Source: Paracoccus aerius (lineage in GTDB: Bacteria > Pseudomonadota > Alphaproteobacteria > Rhodobacterales > Rhodobacteraceae). From it: a DNA stretch of 43,984 bases. The notes below the pieces were generated by a model. The model was not told where the DNA came from. It made no database searches and saw only the letters and a program-made list of their open reading frames with translations. Shown here piece by piece: positions 40,855 through 43,984 of the stretch (the first letter of the stretch is position 1; each line of letters starts with the position of its first letter). The stretch spans positions 1 through 43,984 of the forward strand of contig NZ_BNCL01000021.1 of NCBI RefSeq assembly GCF_014656455.1. The letters run 5' to 3'. The translations under genes were made by a program, and so were the position numbers.

Positions 40855-42191
40855 ACGAGCATGTCGTCGAAGTCCTGTTCGGCAGCTTTGCCCTGCTGAT
40901 GGTGCTGGGCGCACCGATCACCGTAGCGCTTGGCGTCGCTGCCCTGGCCGCGATGTATTACCTGGGCGATAACCCGATCAAGATGGTCCAGATGGCCTGG
41001 TCCTCGGTGGGGTCCTTCCCGCTGATGGCGCTGCCGTCCTTCATCCTGGCCGGCGCGCTGATGGAAGCCGCAGGTCTGTCGCGGCGCCTGATCAACGTCG
41101 CCGAAAGCATGGCCGGCCCCTTCACCGGCGGTCTGTCAGCAGCCACCATCATGGCCTGTCTGTTCTTCGGCGCAATCTCGGGGTCTGGGCCCGCCACCAC
41201 GGCAGCGGTAGGAATGCTGATGATCCCCGGCATGATCCGCAATGGCTATGGCCGCGACTATGCGGCCTCGGCCACAGCGGCGGCAGGGGGTCTGGGCATT
41301 GTCATCCCGCCCTCGATCCCAATGATCATCTTCGGCATCTCGGCCATGGGCATCGCGCCCGATCCCGCCGCCGTCGAGGCGCACGGCCAGTTCCAGTCGG
41401 TGTCCATCTCCAAGATGTTCATCGCCGGCTTCCTGCCGGGCGCGGTGATGGCGGGCGGCCTGCTGCTGATGAACTATGTCCGCTGCAAGCGCCGCGGCTA
41501 TCACGGTTCGTCCGAGCCGCTGTCGCTGCGCAAGGTGATGTGTGCCTGCTACCAGGGCTTCTGGGCACTGATGGCGCCGGTCGTGATCCTGGGCGGCATC
41601 TATACCGGGATGTTCACACCGACCGAAGCTGCCATTGTTGCTATCTTCTACACGCTGTTCGTCGGTCTCTTCATCTATCGCGAACTGAACATTGCGGAGG
41701 TGTTCAAGGCTCTAGAAGCAACGACGTGGTTGGCAGGTCGCGTGCTGCTGGTTCTGTTCGCCGCCACGATTTTTGGCCGGATCTTGGTCGAGAACAATGT
41801 GCCCGGCATCATTGCAGGCGGCATCCTTAGCCTGACCACTAATCCCTATGCCATCTGGGCGCTGATCATCGGCATGCTGCTGATTGTCGGGATGTTCATG
41901 GAGACACTGGCCGCGATCATGATCCTGGTCCCGGTGATGCTGCCGGTGGCCTACATGGTTGGCATCGACCCGATCCACTTCGGCATCGTGATGATCTGCA
42001 CGCTGTCGGTCGGCTTCCAGACACCGCCGCTGGGCGAGAACCTGTTCATCGCCTCTGGCATCTCGGGCGAAAGCATCGAACGGATCAGCGTCACCGCGCT
42101 TCCCTTCGCCGTCGCCTCGACAGTTGCGATCTTCATCATCGCCCTGTTCCCGCAAATCGCCCTCTGGCTTCCGGCCGTGCTGGGCTACTGA
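40851..42191 (+). CDS. tauM: TRAP transporter large membrane subunit (DctM type)
   Basis: 446-residue integral membrane protein with about 12 helices and DctM hallmarks: FILAGALMEAAGLSRRLI, FFGAISGSGPATTAAVGMLMIPGM (in segments), GLGIVIPPSIPMIIFG, GMFTPTEAA and QTPPLGENLF. It is the ion-coupled permease subunit working with TauK and TauL. Confidence 0.9.
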   Translation: MNEHVVEVLFGSFALLMVLGAPITVALGVAALAAMYYLGDNPIKMVQMAWSSVGSFPLMALPSFILAGALMEAAGLSRRLINVAESMAGPFTGGLSAATIMACLFFGAISGSGPATTAAVGMLMIPGMIRNGYGRDYAASATAAAGGLGIVIPPSIPMIIFGISAMGIAPDPAAVEAHGQFQSVSISKMFIAGFLPGAVMAGGLLLMNYVRCKRRGYHGSSEPLSLRKVMCACYQGFWALMAPVVILGGIYTGMFTPTEAAIVAIFYTLFVGLFIYRELNIAEVFKALEATTWLAGRVLLVLFAATIFGRILVENNVPGIIAGGILSLTTNPYAIWALIIGMLLIVGMFMETLAAIMILVPVMLPVAYMVGIDPIHFGIVMICTLSVGFQTPPLGENLFIASGISGESIERISVTALPFAVASTVAIFIIALFPQIALWLPAVLGY

Positions 42192-42205
42192 CCAAGGAGT
42201 TTCCC

Positions 42206-42601
42206 ATGACCCGCACCCTGACCGCAGATGATCTGAAGGCCACCTTCGACGCTTTCAACCGCCACGACATCGACGGTGTCATGACCCACTTTGCCGACGA
42301 CTGCGTCTTCTACACGGTCGCCGGTGACCACGAATACGGCAACAAGATCGAAGGCCGCGCGGCCATCGCCAAGGCCTTCGAGGGCGTCTGGACCGCCTTG
42401 CCCGACGTGCAGTGGGCCGACCACAGCCACTTCGTGTCCGAGGACGGCACCCGCGGCGTCAGCCAGTGGACCTTCCGCGCCACCAACCCTGACGGCACCC
42501 GGACCGAGGTGCAGGGCGCCGACCTGTTCCGGTTCCGCGATGGCCAGATCGTGGAGAAGCAGGCCATCCGCAAGCAACGCCCCGCCGTCGCCGCAAAATG
42601 A
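42206..42601 (+). CDS. tauX: Taurine dehydrogenase small subunit-like protein (SnoaL/NTF2 fold)
   Basis: 131 residues of the SnoaL-like/ketosteroid-isomerase-related fold: LKATFDAFNRHDIDGVMTHFADDCVFYT, the IEGRAAIAKAFEGVW segment, and GADLFRFRDGQIVEKQAIRKQR (each read in segments). In Rhodobacter and Paracoccus taurine loci a protein of this kind (TauX) is encoded with the flavoprotein TauY and reported as taurine dehydrogenase. ATG at 42206 follows AAGGAG. It overlaps the next gene by ATGA. Confidence 0.75.
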   Translation: MTRTLTADDLKATFDAFNRHDIDGVMTHFADDCVFYTVAGDHEYGNKIEGRAAIAKAFEGVWTALPDVQWADHSHFVSEDGTRGVSQWTFRATNPDGTRTEVQGADLFRFRDGQIVEKQAIRKQRPAVAAK

Positions 42602-43984
42602 CCGCCATGCAGTCCATACCCGCGCGCGGGTCGGCGCCCTTCGACCCCCTTTATGACCCGATGACCGCACGGGTGATCGGTCCGGGCAGCGACTATGCCC
42701 CGACCTACTGGATCGGCACCGCCGGTCCCGCGCCCGAGGGCGACGGCCCCGTGACACGCGACATGGATGTCGATGTCGCGGTGATCGGGTCGGGCTATAC
42801 CGGGCTGTCGACGGCCATCCACCTGGCCAAGGAGCATGGCATCAAGGCCACCGTGCTGGAGGCCAACGGCGTCGCCTACGGCTGTTCGACCCGCAACGGC
42901 GGACAAGCCCAGATCAGCGCTGGTCGGCTCAAGCGCAGCCAGTGGATCCAGCGGTGGGGCCTCGATGTCGCCCGCGAGATGCATGCCGAGATGGTCGAGG
43001 CGTTCGCGCTGTTCCGCGGCCTGCTGCGCGATCACGACATCCAGTGCGATCCGCAGGATGGCGGCCACTACTACATCGCTCACAAGGCCAGCGTCATGCC
43101 GACGCTGGAGGCCGAGGCGAAGCTGTTGCGCGACACCTTCGGCTACGATGCCCGGATGCTGTCGCGTAGCGAGCTGTTCGCCAACGCAGTGCGCGACCAG
43201 GAAGCACATGGTGCGATGTGGGAAGCCGACGGCGTCAGCATCCACGCCGCAAAGCTGGCCTTCGGATATCTGCGCGTGGCCCGCGAACTGGGGGCCACCG
43301 TGCATCCCGACAGTCCCGTGCAGGGATGGGAGATCAAGAACGGCGTCCACCATCTGCGCACGCCGGGCGGTATAGTCCGCGCCCGCCGGGTGGCCGTAGC
43401 CACCGCCGCCTATGCCACCCGCAGCCTGCACGGCCGCCTTCGCGACCGCCTTATGCCGATCATGTCGAACAGCATCGTCACGCGTGTCCTGACTCCGTCG
43501 GAACTGGAGGCCGTAGGCATCCGGACCATGTCGCCGCTGACGGATACCCGCACGCTGCGTCATTATTACCGCCTGCTCCCAGACAATCGGTTGCAGATCG
43601 GATCGCGCGCGGCGATCACAGGGCGCGACGCGGCAAATCCAGCCCACCTGAATGGATTGCGCGAAGGCATGGCCCGCAAGTTTCCCGCATTGCGCGGGAT
43701 CGAGCTGGACTACAGCTGGTGGGGCTGGGTCGATGTCAGCCACGACATGATGCCCCGCATCACCGGACTGCCCGATCTGCCGGGAGCCTTCTACTCACTG
43801 GGCTATGGCGGCAACGGCGTGATGTATTCCGCAATGGCGGGGCGGCGCATGGCGCAGCTGGTGGCAGGCGAAAAGGTGCCCGACCTGCCGATCTTCAACA
43901 CCGAACTTCCCCACGAGGGCTGGAAGACGCCGTTCCGGCGGCTGGGCCAGTGGGGCCTTTATCAACTTTACCAATATCGCGACG
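42598..43984 (+). CDS. tauY: FAD-dependent oxidoreductase, taurine dehydrogenase large subunit-like (partial)
   Basis: Open from the ATG at 42598 to the window edge, 462 codons so far without a stop. It shows a Rossmann FAD motif VAVIGSGYTGLSTAIHLAKE (about residues 60-79), EANGVAYGCSTRNGGQAQ, and a DAO-type C-terminal block FYSLGYGGNGVMYS. This is the D-amino-acid oxidase/gamma-glutamylputrescine oxidase class. Position after tauX and in the tauKLM operon supports TauY, which would deaminate taurine to sulfoacetaldehyde. The remainder, and any xsc and pta genes, would lie to the right. A 477-residue antisense frame over this gene is a shadow. Confidence 0.8.
   Translation, partial: MTAMQSIPARGSAPFDPLYDPMTARVIGPGSDYAPTYWIGTAGPAPEGDGPVTRDMDVDVAVIGSGYTGLSTAIHLAKEHGIKATVLEANGVAYGCSTRNGGQAQISAGRLKRSQWIQRWGLDVAREMHAEMVEAFALFRGLLRDHDIQCDPQDGGHYYIAHKASVMPTLEAEAKLLRDTFGYDARMLSRSELFANAVRDQEAHGAMWEADGVSIHAAKLAFGYLRVARELGATVHPDSPVQGWEIKNGVHHLRTPGGIVRARRVAVATAAYATRSLHGRLRDRLMPIMSNSIVTRVLTPSELEAVGIRTMSPLTDTRTLRHYYRLLPDNRLQIGSRAAITGRDAANPAHLNGLREGMARKFPALRGIELDYSWWGWVDVSHDMMPRITGLPDLPGAFYSLGYGGNGVMYSAMAGRRMAQLVAGEKVPDLPIFNTELPHEGWKTPFRRLGQWGLYQLYQYRD

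Noticed and set aside
42310..43743. 477-residue open frame on the minus strand
   Set aside because: Antisense shadow of the tauX/tauY genes in G+C-rich DNA; no family resemblance and the sense genes have clear motifs.

Overview
The window looks like an accessory stretch, possibly extrachromosomal, of a Rhodobacteraceae genome, most likely Paracoccus-like. The basis is high G+C, a taurine locus of the tauR-tauKLM-tauXY type, a long-form isocitrate lyase divergent from a RamB/ScfR regulator, an HvrA/H-NS-type protein, and IS630, IS110 and IS3-type elements. No rRNA, tRNA, replication gene or CRISPR array was seen. Species and replicon cannot be settled from the sequence alone.

Layout. 1-5.5 kb: the tail of an IS3-like element, then a GntR/FCD regulator and a ureide/pyrimidine catabolic operon (puuE allantoinase, allA ureidoglycolate lyase, dihydropyrimidinase hydA, MFS importer) closed by a terminator. 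5.7-9.0 kb: small DNA- and RNA-binding proteins (HU, exonuclease III, H-NS/HvrA, cold-shock protein, an AT-hook-rich DUF2934 protein). 9.2-12.0 kb: a truncated membrane-protein gene, a LysR regulator and a divergent FAD oxidoreductase. 12.1-14.7 kb: a decayed IS630 copy split by an intact IS110/IS1111-type element. 14.9-27.9 kb: a cluster bounded by two GntR/FCD regulators and holding a complete Dpp-type ABC transporter, three different amidohydrolases, a hydantoin/Asp-Glu racemase and a flavin reductase, probably for import and ring opening of a nitrogen heterocycle that the sequence does not identify. 28.1-31.4 kb: a TPP riboswitch followed by ykoF-like, thiX, thiZ and thiY genes for import of a thiamine pyrimidine precursor. 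31.7-35.4 kb: isocitrate lyase with a small downstream gene, divergent from a RamB-like regulator. 35.8-44 kb: sulfite dehydrogenase plus cytochrome c, then tauR divergent from tauKLMXY; the last gene runs off the window.

The most interesting points are: (1) the noncoding end of the IS1111-type element carries two 8-nt segments matching opposite strands on the two sides of its own insertion site, at the expected CT core, as a bridge/seek RNA would; (2) two near-identical palindromes control both arms of the three-amidohydrolase cluster, one of them overlapping a -35 box; (3) one of those amidohydrolases lacks the hallmark HxH metal motif; (4) two CTGGAC direct repeats lie in front of tauR, and a sulfite dehydrogenase sits next to the taurine genes.
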